Below are positions 11,351 to 39,387 of a stretch of DNA of 64,000 nucleotides, piece after piece. Numbering within the stretch: position 1 is the stretch's first letter; every line of letters begins with the position of its first letter. The DNA is from Cristatella mucedo (lineage: Eukaryota; Bryozoa; Phylactolaemata; Cristatellidae). Location of the stretch: positions 1,182,001-1,246,000 of the forward strand of contig WPIO01000027.1 in the NCBI GenBank assembly GCA_009760855.2. The letters are read 5' to 3'. The position numbers and the translations under genes were made by a program. Below the pieces are notes generated by a model that saw only the letters and a list, made by a program, of their open reading frames with translations, had not been told where the DNA came from and ran no database searches.

Positions 11351-11978
11351 CAGTCGTCCCTCGCCAGTTCTCGCTTTGACTTTCGCGGCTTCACTCTATC
11401 GCGCTTTTTTCAAATATCCATTAAAAAGTTGATCGAGATGGTGAACACGATACAGCTTGCTCGGTTGTATGAGTCAATTACACACCCCTGGATCACAATT
11501 AAAATTAAAACTACTGTTGGTCTATATATTCGAGCACCTCCACAAATCCTTCAACGTCAGGTGCATCCTCATTGAGAGAAGTAACCTTGCTCTTCTTTGC
11601 CTTGCAGTACACCTCTTTATCATCATCGAACAAATTGCACTGTTGTTTTATTACATGGTGGTTGTGTGTAAAAACTTCGCGTGTGTAATTAAATGTACAC
11701 TAATAATAATATGATATTTGTAACGTCTAATATGTCCTATTATCCCTTACTTTGTCTAATATTTTGGGTAATACGGGTTTAATGGTGACTAAAAGGGTGT
11801 TATCTCATGTCCAGAGGGATTTAATAATGCTAAAACCGAATTAGAGGGTCGTGAACAGGTTTTCTATGCTCTAGTTACGAAGATATTCGATTTATAAATA
11901 AAGAATCGTTTTTCGCGGAAATTCACCTATCATGGCTGAGTCTGAAACCGATTAACCGCGATAAACGAGGGACGACTG
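11351..11978. mobile_element. Pogo/Tigger-like MITE with TA target site
   Basis: Ends are CAGTCGTCCCTCG (11351-11363) and CGAGGGACGACTG (11966-11978), a perfect 13-bp terminal inverted repeat typical of pogo/Tigger-type Tc1/mariner elements, flanked on both sides by TA. The 628-bp interior has no transposase frame, so it is non-autonomous. Confidence 0.65.
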
Positions 11979-11984
11979 TATATA

Positions 11985-12050
11985 TCTAGAAAGAGATTGA
12001 GTTCTCCGAGGGCGCTTTTTTTATCAAGTGCATTATTATTATTATTACTA
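11985..12050 (+). mobile_element. LINE-A tail fragment
   Basis: CTAGAAAGAGATTGAGTTCT, GGGCGCTTT and a (ATT)n tail follow directly after the MITE's right end. The left half of the hairpin is missing, so the MITE probably landed in or next to this old LINE-A 3' end. Confidence 0.55.
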
Positions 12051-12224
12051 TACCTGTATTCTTAGTTATACATTCACCAACATTGGGGGAAATGTCCTAT
12101 CCAGGGGGGGAATGTGTGGGGGGGTAATAACCTAGAGTCCACCAGGGGGTAGTGTCGGGGGGGGGGGAAACGTCCGGGGAGGGAATGTCCCACAACCATA
12201 AAAAGAAAGAGAAAAAGAAAGAAA

Positions 12225-12900
12225 AGGATGTCAAGAGCACTTTCACTAGCAAACTCAAAGCCTAAGCAGCTTTCGGTTCGCATGCGGTAACCAACAGACT
12301 TCATCTCACGAAACACAGAGGTAGAGTGAAGCATATCTGAGTCTGGATGGCAGTCGAGGAAGTAAGTAGCGTGGAAGTACCACGGCGGGGCTGAAAAGGA
12401 CGTGTCTGTCGCAGTCGTCATCAGGAGAGAAGTCGTTGCATAAGAATTGCGGAAGTGAGGTACACAGTTTAGGACATGCATGCAAAGCAAAAGCCTCTGC
12501 AACCAATTGTCTTTAAGTAAGCGAAAGAACGAGACAGCTAATTTATTCTCCATAGAGGACGCGAGGGCAAGAAGAGGCTGAAATTGGTGCAGCTGTTCAG
12601 CTGGTGGACCGCGGCAGTCTAGTCTTGACAGAACCATGGAGCCTGTAAGATCTTCAGCCACAATCAGTGGCAGGCAGTCTCTAGTCTTAGGCAGGGATCT
12701 AACGCGATGGCTAGCTCTGGAAGCGGTCTTCTCAGTGAAGGTTGTAAATGCCAAGCAGTAATTCAAGAGGATACCATAATTCCGACCACGTGATAAAGGT
12801 TGCATTACAGCACCACTAATTAAAAGAGCAAAGCCCATTAGTCCAGCCGAACGCTTAGGGTGTACTATGATTAGGAGTTCGGTTTTATAATCGTTTAGTT
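12225..12900 (-). mobile_element. LINE-B 3' portion, reverse orientation, broken
   Basis: The minus strand contains the LINE-B 3' UTR block (CCTAAGCAGCTTTCGG near 12260; CAACAGACTTCATCTCACG near 12292) and eroded C-terminal coding sequence, including LHQFQPLLAL near 12560-12590 and YYCLAFTTFTEKTASRASHR-like sequence near 12700-12760, parallel to the copy at 6589-8010. An intact RT box is absent. Confidence 0.6.
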
Positions 12901-12904
12901 TGCC

Positions 12905-13035
12905 GAGCTAGTTTGGCCCAGCGGTTACGGTGCTCACCCCGACCAAGGTCTGGCCGAGGTCATGGGCTCAAGTCTCGTGGCATATGTGAAGCGCCTGAAT
13001 AGAGATTAAGTTCTCTCAGGGCGCTATATAAATAA
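12905..13035 (+). mobile_element. SINE-1 (tRNA-derived head, LINE-A-like tail)
   Basis: The head GTTTGGCCCAGCGGTTACGG contains a Pol III A-box and ATGGGCTCAAGTCTC a B-box. The tail GAAGCGCCTGAATAGAGATT continues through AAGTTCTCTCAGGGCGCTAT, the LINE-A terminal hairpin in shortened form (AGCGCC/GGCGCT). It ends in an ATAAATAAATTA run. Confidence 0.7.
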
Positions 13036-13039
13036 ATTA

Positions 13040-13790
13040 TATTTAGTTTAAGAATCCGACAGCAAGCTACACGCACAACAATTACAGTACAAACGTGCAT
13101 CCTCTTGTTGTGTCATGCAAGCAATCACTGCAGTTGCTCCTGAAGTTCTCAAAATACCCTGTATGTCTAATTGTCTTTTGACAGTCAGTTTCATGCTCTT
13201 AAAAGTTTGCTAAGGAGCGTTTTGTCATACGGTCAGTAGTCTGTTTTGTAGTTGCCTAGAGTATATAAGTCATGGAGCAGATAACCGCTCTGGTCGCCGA
13301 CCACCACAGCAGCCGAAATGTTTTCAGCTCGGCACGCAGTTCAAGCATAAGCATTCATCCACAAAGTACGACACGATTCGGCTCGAGCACTGCAGTGGAA
13401 ACTCGAAGCCGAGGCTTTAAAGCCCTGCGTTGAGCGTCAATGGATAGGTCAATCGCAGGAGCACGCTAACCCAGAGCTTGCCTGTAGACTGCAGGTGCAG
13501 TATGCACAGCCTGAAGCCCACATTCTAAAGAACCAGCTAAAATGCCTAGCAGTGGGTGGGGTGCCTGTGCTGGCAGGCGTAGTGGCGGCGAAACATGCAC
13601 ACTCGAACGAAAAAAGTATTTGGACGGCTGGGACAGCTGCCATGACGGCTCCCTACTCACCGGCATGTCGAGTAAATATTAAACGTTTGTGTAAACAAAA
13701 GTATGCTTGAAATGAGAAAAACTGGTTGAAATGAGAAAAAACAATATGTTTTCACAATGATCACGCATCGTCCTGAATTTCCAAGTGCTA
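13040..13790. other. No feature recognised
   Basis: Holds no recognised exon. A frame over 13495-13710 is open but lacks an ATG and splice context. It may include the downstream end of the Tc1-like element that follows. Confidence 0.35.
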
Positions 13791-13798
13791 AGATGACG

Positions 13799-14900
13799 TT
13801 ACACCTCCCTTATTTGAAACGACCTGTCCGACTTGCCCAGGCTGATGAAATGCTCGAAAACATAGGCCGTTATACTGCTCCAGGCTTGTTGCAAGTAAAC
13901 AAAAAGCACATCAATAGTCGTAATACGGATGGCTAGCTGCCGTAACCGGCGCTCGACTTCATCCCACAAATGCTCGATTGGGTTAAGGTCTGGAGACTGA
14001 CTTTGCCAGTCCATTACAGTCACGGGAAGGTTACCAAATTCTGATAAATTGTTAAAAGAAAATACTTAACTGTGGTGACACTGTGCTCAGGATCGTTGGC
14101 GTTCTGGAAAGTATAATCCAGTCCACAAAGTGATGCTGCACTTGGGTGTCCTACGTTTTGGAGAAGGTCTAAATAGACATCTTGGGTCATGATGCCCGGT
14201 ATGCGGCACAGGGCTCCGACTCCATTTCTGCTGAACCACCCCCATAACATGACACCTTTTCCTCCGAATTTGACCGTGGGCTGCAGGCAATTTGGTGAGC
14301 GGGCTTCGTTGGGTCGCCGACGCATTTAGAGCCTCTTTTTCAGTTAGAAAAGAGCATGCATTTGCTTTCATCACTCCATACAACTCTAACCCAATTGTCA
14401 GCAGTCCAGTGGATTTGAGCCTTAGCCTACTGTAAACGACCTAACACTTTCTTCGCCGACAGAAAAGGCTAACTCTTTGCAGCTCGAGAACGCAGACAAG
14501 CCTCATCTGACAAGCCTTCTGACAGTGTCACCCCTAACTTGCTTCCTAGACGATGCATGCAGACTTTTAACATGAGCTTTTGCCGAAGCAAAACGCTCCT
14601 TTAATGCCTCCAACTTTGGGATGCTGTTACCTGCCCAGTGGTAGCACGGGGCCAGCCCGATCGTGTAGCATTTTCAGGACTCCTGGCCGTCTATATCTTC
14701 CTCATGCTGTACGAAAGTGTACTCTTGGAATTGATAAAGTAGCAGCAATTTGACCGTAACCCTCACAAAGCTTGACAGTTCGGTGACCTTCGGCATGACT
14801 GGTGAGCTTTTCCCGGCAAAATAAGCAATCCTCAATGGGTTCACTGTACAGTTCCAGCTTGTTCGCAGCCTTACGGTTCTAGTGTGAACAGCGGAAGGTG
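13799..14900 (-). pseudogene. Tc1-like transposase relic, fairly long
   Basis: On the minus strand the Tc1 order is readable. A helix-turn-helix-like segment lies around 14730-14880. The second catalytic region near 14060-14330 reads KFGGKGVMLWGWFSRNGVG and a degraded FQNANDPEHS (consensus FQQDNDPKHT). The third at 13880-14023 reads VMDWQSQSPDLNPIEHLWDE, with the last catalytic residue region intact. Several frame changes and a DND to AND change disable it. Terminal inverted repeats were not found. Confidence 0.65.
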
Positions 14901-14994
14901 TCATTTCGCGAGGCTCTGCTCTGGTCAAACAGCCATTTTTAAAGAGATTTTGGTGTTTGGCTAATTTTTGGCATATTGCCCATAAGCTGCCCAA

Positions 14995-16131
14995 CTATCA
15001 TGGCAATGTGCACTTGGGCATCCGGTAATTGGCAGATTGAACCAGCACCCCGGCTCCAGTCCAGTCAGGAGCTTGGGGAAAAGATGCTAATCGAGCAAAT
15101 CTGGACCGTCCAAAGACTTTTGAGTGCAAGGAGTATCCCACCTGAGTGGCAAGTGGCGTTCTTGCGATTCGCCTTTTGCCGACGACCACATCTGGTCACT
15201 GTTTAAGAGAAGGCTTTAGTATTAATTGAATCTTCATAACATTTCACCTTCGGCAGAAAATCTTGGAGTGGCCAAGGTAATTCGAGAGACTCGCCATTTT
15301 GTTTGGAGCCATTTCTTATTGTTGCACGTAACCACGACTAACCGTGTGTGCATGTGTGTGTGTGTGTGCGTGTGTGCGTGTGTGCGCGTGCGTGTGTGCT
15401 TGTGTGCATAATATAAATATCCGGAAAGTGACCAAATTGAACATTATAAGCTAGGTTAGTAAGCCAATAATGCCGTGTGGTTTTACCTGGCTTTCTTCTT
15501 TAGAGCTGCATTTTTGCATGCTGCCCATGCATTTGAAAAACTCAGCCCCCATAAGCTATCATGCTTCATGGACGTCGGCAAAACAAAGCACTCTTTTACC
15601 GACAATGTATAAAACAAGAAAGCATCATCAAGCTCAGAGTTCAGAACAGCACAACAGCCAGCAGTCTTGGCAACTCCACGGTTTGAGAATTGGTCGGGGG
15701 GGGGGAACAAGTAGCAGATACATCTTGTCAGTGGTCACATTTTTTCTGCTCCCACCTCAGCTCTTCGGGTTCTATTTATGTAAATTTTTCGGAAACCTGC
15801 TACTGGCAGCTATGGCTACAGTGACCAAAGAGCCACAGGCTGCTGCTATCAATGAGAATTCGGTGGACGCCACAGCCCGAGGACAGTCGCTCGAAACAAA
15901 CGCTACAATCGTGTGCTAGTCGGCTAACAGCTGAGCTAGAGCTGTGTGTAGACCACTCTTACTTCCCCCCCCGAAGTTCGAGTATTTAATTATCATAGTT
16001 CTGAACCTAGTGGTGCTGCTAGTGCAGTTGGAAACAATCGACAAACACAGCACACTCGCTCACATGCACGACGGCTGTGTCAGAGCAGATGGCTATTGCA
16101 CGAGCACAAAAAACCCGACAGCCATACGTAC
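14995..16131. other. No gene recognised; (TG)n at 15343-15408
   Basis: A CTTTTGCC... flank, an imperfect GTGTGTG/GTGCG microsatellite (15343-15408) and a G-run at 15695-15704. This lies on the 3' side of the last located HAGH exon. The final HAGH exon (family C-terminus with Arg and Lys that contact glutathione) was sought on the minus strand here and down to ~11000 and not recognised. Confidence 0.4.
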
Positions 16132-31765
<15,634 letters not shown>

Positions 31766-32288
31766 CCTTCTTCCGAGACCGAATGTTTTATAATGCACTG
31801 AACGCAAAAAAAGCGATAATTCTCTTGTTTTTTATCTCACCACAAGCTCGCAAGCCAAAAGCCGGCCCAAAGTTTACTGTCCGAGCCCAAATTTATTGAG
31901 ACGTGTGACACTTACGCTGCCGTCCCCGATCGGAGAGCGCGAGCCACCGATAAGAAGTCAGGCTAGAGATGCGACTACGGATGGCCAACATCGGAGGGGG
32001 GACAACGACCAGTGCGCGATGCGCGTGTCAGTCGGTCCCACGCAGCACTATAACTGATCCGGAACGGGTAAAGTCTTTTTTCTCTTCTTTTTTCTTATGA
32101 AATCGGAGAAGGCTGTTATAAGCGATAGAATAGGCCGCGTGCAGCGAATGCGGCAGATTGAACCCCTGCTTTACTCCCCCTCTGTGACGTCACCCAACGT
32201 CATAGGTGCCCCTCTCCATTGGTAGTTACCGTCACCGTGCACCGCACCGACCGGTTCGTCATTGAGGGCTAGTTCGGCGGTCGCAACC
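31766..32288. promoter_or_regulatory. Shared intergenic region between HAGH and PITP copy 1
   Basis: 523 bp separates the two opposite ATGs. It is moderately GC-rich and free of the repeats that fill the rest of the window, as expected of a bidirectional promoter plus two 5' UTRs. No clear TATA box at a useful position was seen. Inference from layout only. Confidence 0.45.
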
Positions 32289-33354
32289 ATGGTTGTAATA
32301 AAAGAATTGTAAGTAAGGTTCTGCTCCTCGCGTTGCCGTTCGCTTGATAGCCATTGTCGTTCGTTTTGATTTCCGGTGACACCCGACTAGACCACGAGCC
32401 GGTCTGCCAGCCGTTGCTCATTGAAAGTATCGCATCACCAACCTTAGGCTTTGAGGTCAATTGAGAGGCTCCGATGTGTCTGGCGGGAATGATTGAATGG
32501 CCGCGAGGCGATGTTTTTCATTGCTGAAGGCTAGTAATAGTTCGCCCGGCCTGTCTTGCCGCGCCCGAGCACCTCTTCCTCCTGAGCCTCCCGCCCTCGA
32601 CTGCCCTACGTGGAAATGGGAGCATGTGCTCGCAGAGCTCTACGCTTGCTCTTGCATTTCCGGGCCTCCTTAGCTATTTTTTAATAGTAGGAAGTGTTGG
32701 CTAAATGCAAGCTCATGATGTCTTTGGTGCTCTCTTGTAGCCGCATCCCCCTGCCGATGACGGTGGAAGAGGTAGGTGGACTTCGGCATGAGCTGCTTGC
32801 CGCTTCCTGGCGCTCGCCGGCCAGCCACGACTACGGCTGCGCCGGTGCGCGAATCGAAACCGCTCCGATGCGAGCCGAAAATGTGGTGCTTGGTTTAATT
32901 CCTTTAGCTGAAGCTTAGCAACCTGTCCTACGAAACGCCTTGGCTGCTAATACGATTCGATCAAGGCTCAGCGGATGAGTCGCAGCTTTCGCTGGCTTGG
33001 GCTTTAGCCGCTGCACTAGCCGGCTGTGAGCTGAAAAGCCGCGTCCTGCTTTTAGTACCAGGTTGCCCAGCTCTACTCCGTGGCCGAAGCTAGCAAGAAC
33101 GAAACCGGCGGTGGCGAGGGCATCGAGGTGCTGAAGAATGAGCCCTTTACCGGCAAACCGCTGCTAGGCGACAAGTATTCGTCCGGCCAGTACACCTATA
33201 AGATATATCACCTAGCAAGGTCAGTGACGTCGCCTTGAGAGCTTAGTAGTCCGCTGGCAAGCAGCTGTCGTACGTGTCAGTGCTCTCACTTTTTTCTTTT
33301 TCTCTTTTCCTCATTCTCTCTCTCTCTCTCTCTCTCTCGGCCTCCGTCTCTCTC

Positions 33355-33440
<86 letters not shown>

Positions 33441-36400
33441 ACATTCCTTGTTGTGCCCCTCTACTGGGTAGTACTAGGAAGTCCACTGGCCTCTGCAGAG
33501 AGCTAGTCGTTGGCAATTACTCCTCCCGAAATAGTGCAGCACTGTAAAACTGTTATGTACTGCCTAGTTGCAACCCCCTTGTGCTCAGTGTTAGCTGCAG
33601 CAAGTGAATAAGGCAGTCTCCATTCAGCAAGTCATGGAAAATGGGTCCTTTGCAGCAAGGTTCCAGGTTTCATACGCCTACTTGCGCCGAAAGGGGCCTT
33701 GGAAATACACGAGGAAGCGTGGAATGCTTATCCATACTGTAGAACGGTGATAACAGTAAGTCAGCCTCATGTTGATGCTGATGCTTCTGCTGCTGCATTT
33801 GCATATGCTGGTTGTCGTGTTGTACTTGTATGAGGGTCTTGCACTCTTGCTTCTATCCTGCTTCTATCGATCTTGTCTATCTTGCTTGCATTTTCATTGG
33901 CTATGCTCTAGAAAGCCTTCCAAAAACTAGGCTGGTCGGCAGTAGCAGGTTGCTGGAAGCTGCCCCTTGTAATGTCAAAATAGCAGATCAGCGTTTTAAC
34001 TCGGGGCAAAGCCAGGATTAAGCCAAGAATAGATCAGACCTTGCTTGAGGCCACCAATGATGTTGGCTTGATGGTTTGTGTCGGTGGGTGGGAGGCCTAT
34101 CACCCGGCACAGGGGTGAGTGGGCTAGTGCCCTATTGGCCCCTTCCCTAAGCATATGTTGTAGCCTATAGAGATATCCAGGTTGCAATGACGAACTTATT
34201 CACTGTAGTTGTCAAGTAAGTGTGACCTTCAAAGCTGTAAGGAATTGAAGTGCCTGCTTTCTGACTGAGCTGCATGTAATGATAGCCTTTGCTAAGTGCT
34301 TTGTCAGTTTGTGTGAGCACTCATGGGTAGTCACGGCTTGTCACAAACAGTGCCTACGCCAGCAGTGAAATTTGTGAAAGCTCGTTCGGGTTACTACTCG
34401 GATTACTAAAAAGTTTTTCATTGCATAGCAAATTTTAAAAATGACAGCATCCATAGTTATCAGCATGCAGTATTCACATCCAGACAGGTTTCTAGATCGC
34501 CGTATTGCCTTATCTAGTCCTAATTGCAAATTCACCCTTCACACACCCTGATTCCACTGTACATAGTAGTTTGTGGCTATAAGTCTGCATGCTAGTTCAA
34601 AAACATATGCCGGCATATATAAATGCATTTAGCTCAACCTGCATAGGTTGCATTTGCACCAAATTCTGCCGAACAAGTACAACAGTTTTATCGTGGCCAA
34701 CTTTGCCAGTGCGACCAGTGCCGGTAAAATGCCGTACGATGACTGGTACCACCAGATGAGTAGAGCAGCTATATATTGTTCACCTGTCTTCGGCCGTTTC
34801 ACTGCTGCTGCCCTATTAATACGAATAATAATAATAATAGTAATGCATTTGATATCAGAGAACTCAAACTCTTTCTGGGCACTTTACATTTGCTGCAAAG
34901 GAAGTATGGTCGAATGGTTAGTGGTAGCATGCTCGATAAACAACAAGAATAATATGGTTAGGGTTTTTTATATGAACAGGATCAGCATGCAAGTATGGTT
35001 AGTGGCAGCATGCACATTGTCAGCACCCATAAGCAGGGACTCACTATGCGATAATGCAATAAGTAGATGCTGTTTTAGTTTTTTTAATGTGGACAAGATT
35101 TAAATATTAGAATATTGATGCCCTGACTTTTTGGCTACCCTATCGTCTGCCAAGGTCGCACTGTCAGTCACTCGGGACCGGCATTGCAGTCTGGTCGGCT
35201 CGAGGACCGTTAGGTCAAAGGGTGACCGACCTCGACCTTGCCTTGGACTCTGGATCAAAGGCAGGCGTCTCCAAATGTTAGCCAGCCAACTGCAGTCCGT
35301 GGCACTTTGTGTCAGTATTGGAAGCAACCAGTAGGCAGGAGCCTTCGAAGCTGACAAGCAATTCACAGCAGTTGTCTCACGGATTCTCAGAGCTGACCGA
35401 GCTGTGTCAAGGATTGGAAGGCCTTCATCCCAAGGCGATCCTGTGTCACGTGGACCTCGCCAGAATTAATCGACCACACGCTTGCTCACTCACTGAGCTC
35501 ATGGTCCTTGACTGCCTGTCGTGCGACAGAGCCCCCGCCCGGAGCGCTTTTCAATCGCACCAGCCAGCGAGCACGACCTCGCAGCTGACTTGCCATCACT
35601 GGGCATGGCCTCGGCACCCAACTACCTGCTGCTGCTATAATTAAGGCGCTGCCCACTACTTGATTCTTTCGCCGGGTGCACAAACCGGCAAAGGGTTCTA
35701 AATAATACCGGAATTCTACTTTTTCCCTTTATGCTGTATTTTGGGCAGCGATTACTTCATATAGTCTTTTCACCAGCTCGGCCGACTTAGCCTTTCCAGG
35801 CTAAGATGTGTTGGCTCTTGGTTGCTTTGCCACATGCAAGCGCCGTTTTCTAGGAATGAAATGGCTTTCGCGCTTCTTTTCATCCGTTCGTTTAGTTGAG
35901 ACTCGTATATCTGCTCTGACTTTGTAGAATCCCGATTACATGAAAGACAACTTTAATATTACAATTGAAACTCTTCATCTGGCTGACAGTGGCCAGTCTG
36001 AAAATGTAAGTTAGCCAGGCACCACGCTCTTCTGCTCGCGGGGTGCCTGCTTCTGGCAGCTGTGTTCTGCTTGGTGCTGCTCTGGAGTCGTACTTACTAC
36101 TGCATCCGTTGCTTGCCGGGACGTTGTCGTTGTCAGGATGGATCGTTGGTTATTAGCTACTGGCTGTATACTGCTACTAGGATTCGGGTCGTAGCTGTGC
36201 CTTCAGTCGTTGTGCTCCCGAAGCCTAATCTATTACCTGCTGACATCTCGACTTTACCAGACTTGACAACATTTAAAAGAAAGCTTAAAAAAACTTCTCC
36301 CTCGCAGCATTTGTCTGCCGTTTTTAATCATCCTTTACATGATGAAATGCTGAATGAAATTGTGTGTTACCACTAATTAATTGACGTATTTCCTTTTGGC

Positions 36401-39312
36401 GTGTGTTAAAGTGCCTAGAAAGAGCTTTGGTTCACTTAGAGCACAATACAGATGTATTATTATTTTGTTATTAACCATGGGGGCATGACGTAGATGTGTA
36501 CATAGTGGGCACCAACATAACTAGTCATCAAAGACGTTAATGTTCTTTGACCTTGTAGCAGCAATTTCGGTGGCTGCTGTTATACACTTTCCTTGTGCTA
36601 TCCTGTTATTTGATAGTTCATGTGAGTCTACTTTCAGCTCATTGTATCCGACTTCCTTATTGGCAAGCTGTATGGCTTAATTCGTGAAAGTGCCATAAAT
36701 TGCTCGGAGGGGTGTAGCTGAGTGCAAGTTCCATGTTCAATCGTTCATCGGCATTATCACCGCTACCAATCTGCAAACTGCATGCATTTCTGTCATTTTG
36801 ATAGGCCCATAACCTCGGCCCTGAAGAACTGGGGAAAAGGGATGTGGTTCTCATTGATATTGCAAATGATCCTGTGCAGACAAAGGTAAGATTCAATGCT
36901 GCATCCTATGCCTCGTGCATTTTGCCTATCATTGCCCTTCTGGTGTCTGTTCCCACCTTTTTTGTGCTTGAATACACAAACGGGCATTAACTCAGAACTG
37001 TATATTGCTGGAGACTTCTGGGGGGAGGGTCCCCTTGTTCTATTTGGAGGATTATTTTTTGTTATAAACCTAGTCATTTGGTGGCCATTCATTTGATTGT
37101 CATCTATTTGATAGTCATTCATTTGGTCATGCTTTCTGTATAGCATCTGTAAAGTGCCTAGAAAGAGATTAAGTTCTCTTATGGCACTATACAAATGTAT
37201 TTGTATTATTATTATTATTATTCACCATCGGAAACAGATTCTACAAGCTGAACGTATGGGTCTGCTCAATTATGTCATAGATTGAGGCAGAACGTTGAAG
37301 AAAAAGGGGTGTGAGCAATTGTTAGCTGGTATTCCTTTACTGACGCATATCAGAGCAGGACTCATCGCTCTGCATGCGCTTAGCTTTTGGGCTGCCCGCC
37401 ATCTCCTTTTTCGATCGATATTAAGGTTTAGCTCCTTAGCTGGTGGATGCTGTGCTGAAGTTCTTTACTGAATTTTTTTTGCCTTTTTGTGATCTAGGAC
37501 TACAAAGCAGCTGAAGATCCAACAATCTATAAATCCGAGAAAACTGGCCGTGGACCTCTTCAAGGAGCATGGAAGGTGAGCTCGAATCGGACATTGCATT
37601 GCAGTTGTTGGTACTGCGCAGCTTTTTGACGGCTGTTGGTACTGTGCAGCTTTTTGACCTCGTTTGATCAGCCACTTGTTGTTGTAGGACACGGTAAAGC
37701 CAATGATGTGCTGCTACAAGCTTGTTCATGCCGAGTTCAAGTGGTGGGGTCTGCAGGGAAAAGTCGAGAAGTATATTATGAAGGTGAGTCGAGCCGCTGA
37801 CCTCAGCTTGAGAGTGAATCTCACCATTAACTGACCTGTTGTGACCTGCATTGGCTCTATCTAATGTGTCAGGTTTTTGTACTGCTAGTCAGTTTTGTCT
37901 CTTGCCTATGGCAAGCTTGGTTCTGTCTGTCTTGCCTGCCCACCCTGTTTTGCCTGTTAACTCCTAACCTTCTAAGGTCCTCTCGATAATAAGAGCAAAC
38001 TCGGCCCACACATCGAGTGATCTAACCCAGTTGCTAAGGGTGCTTGCATAATGCCAGTTGTACCTATACCGTAAAAAATTGCACTGAGGCCACAATTTAA
38101 CCATTGTACAATGTATAGTGTATTTTAATATATTTATCAAGAACCTTTCAGTCTGCACAGGGCCTTCCATTCCTACACTCTCAGGCCGTTAGCGATTGAA
38201 GCTTTTGCTCTGCAAGTACCGTGAATCTCTACCACTATTCTTACGCAAAGACATCTTCTCTACTGCTGATGGCTGCGGCACATCCTTACCAGCAGTTCTG
38301 GGCTGCTACGTCCATGCTGCTTTATTCCTGGACTGCCCTACTGACTCAGCTATGCTTCTTGCTTTCTATTTGTTGTGTGAGATGAAGCCTGTTGGCTACC
38401 GTATGCTCACCGAAAGCCACTCAAGCTTTGAGTGTGCCATATAAACTCTTCTCCTGTGTAGTGCTCACTTAGCCCTTGTGGCTTTGTGGAGTAACCTCGA
38501 TGGAGATGCATTGCAATGCATCTTATGTGCTTGCTGATTAAACAGCCTCTTTTTGTATAGCGACAGAAGAGCCTTTACGGCTATCACCACCGCTAGCAGT
38601 GGCGATAAAGAATCGCCCACCGCAGGAATCGAACCCACGACCTCGGGAACGAGGTCGTGAAAGCAACCACCTTACTCCGGTAGACCATCCGGGAGTGCTC
38701 CTGCCCCTAGCTAGGCTCCCGGCAGCTCAGCTCCGGTGACCCTGTAATGTGCCTAGACTCGGCCAGTTATCGGCTTTTTGCCCGAGTCTATATCGAGAGG
38801 CTCTGTCCTCCCACGCTTGCAACTATGCTACAGGTTTTGGCCCTTAAGTTGTTACGTTAGCCTGGCAGCTTTGGCTCTTATCATTCGACAGCAACCCCCC
38901 CCCCCCCCCCCACTCAAGCAGGAAGAGATTGGCTGCTGCACTCTCTGATGCTTGTCCAATCTGATGGCTTGGAAGCCTTTATTGAGAAAATATAGTAACA
39001 TCAATGTACTGCTGATAAAGCTGTTCAACAGCCTGCCATCATCTTTGCAATACGTTCAGATTAGTACCAGGCCGTTTGACTAACACACCAGCATGTAGTA
39101 TGGCTATACCGACTTTGGGCACCAATGATTGGGCCACTGTTCTGATAAGACTAGGCCATCTAGCCTCACGTGGTCACGCGATGGTCTTATTAGCTGTGCA
39201 GCCGTGTAATTGCCGACGGGTCGTGATTAGGCTCGAACCATAACCTCCAAACCCTATTGCTTGTCAAGTAACTCTCGATGATCGGCCTCGGTGGAGTGTT
39301 GCTCGAGATTCT

Positions 39313-39387
<75 letters not shown>

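Larger units (their letters stand above)
10865..12198. repeat. Inverted pair of G/C-run blocks (GGACATTTCCCCC motif)
   Basis: The left block (10868-10945) carries GGACATTCCCCC, TAGGACATTTCGCCCCC and GGGCGTTTCCACCCC. The right block (12083-12195) carries the same motifs in reverse complement, e.g. GGGGGAAATGTCCTATCCAG. Each block is a small cluster of the motif. Between them lie a GC-rich unique segment (11040-11300), a Tigger-like MITE and a LINE-A tail. It may be the ends of one composite DNA element about 1.3 kb long. Confidence 0.4.

Noticed and set aside
11022-11575. A Pro/Arg-rich protein over the GC-rich segment.
   Set aside because: It runs into the Tigger-like MITE and opposing frames are equally open.
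31766-31807. A 14-residue N-terminal mitochondrial extension of HAGH.
   Set aside because: The upstream frame is open but the supposed first codon is TTG, not ATG; the first ATG at 31765 matches the cytosolic start.
38895-38911. Poly-C run as a functional element.
   Set aside because: Simple homopolymer in an intron with no further structure.
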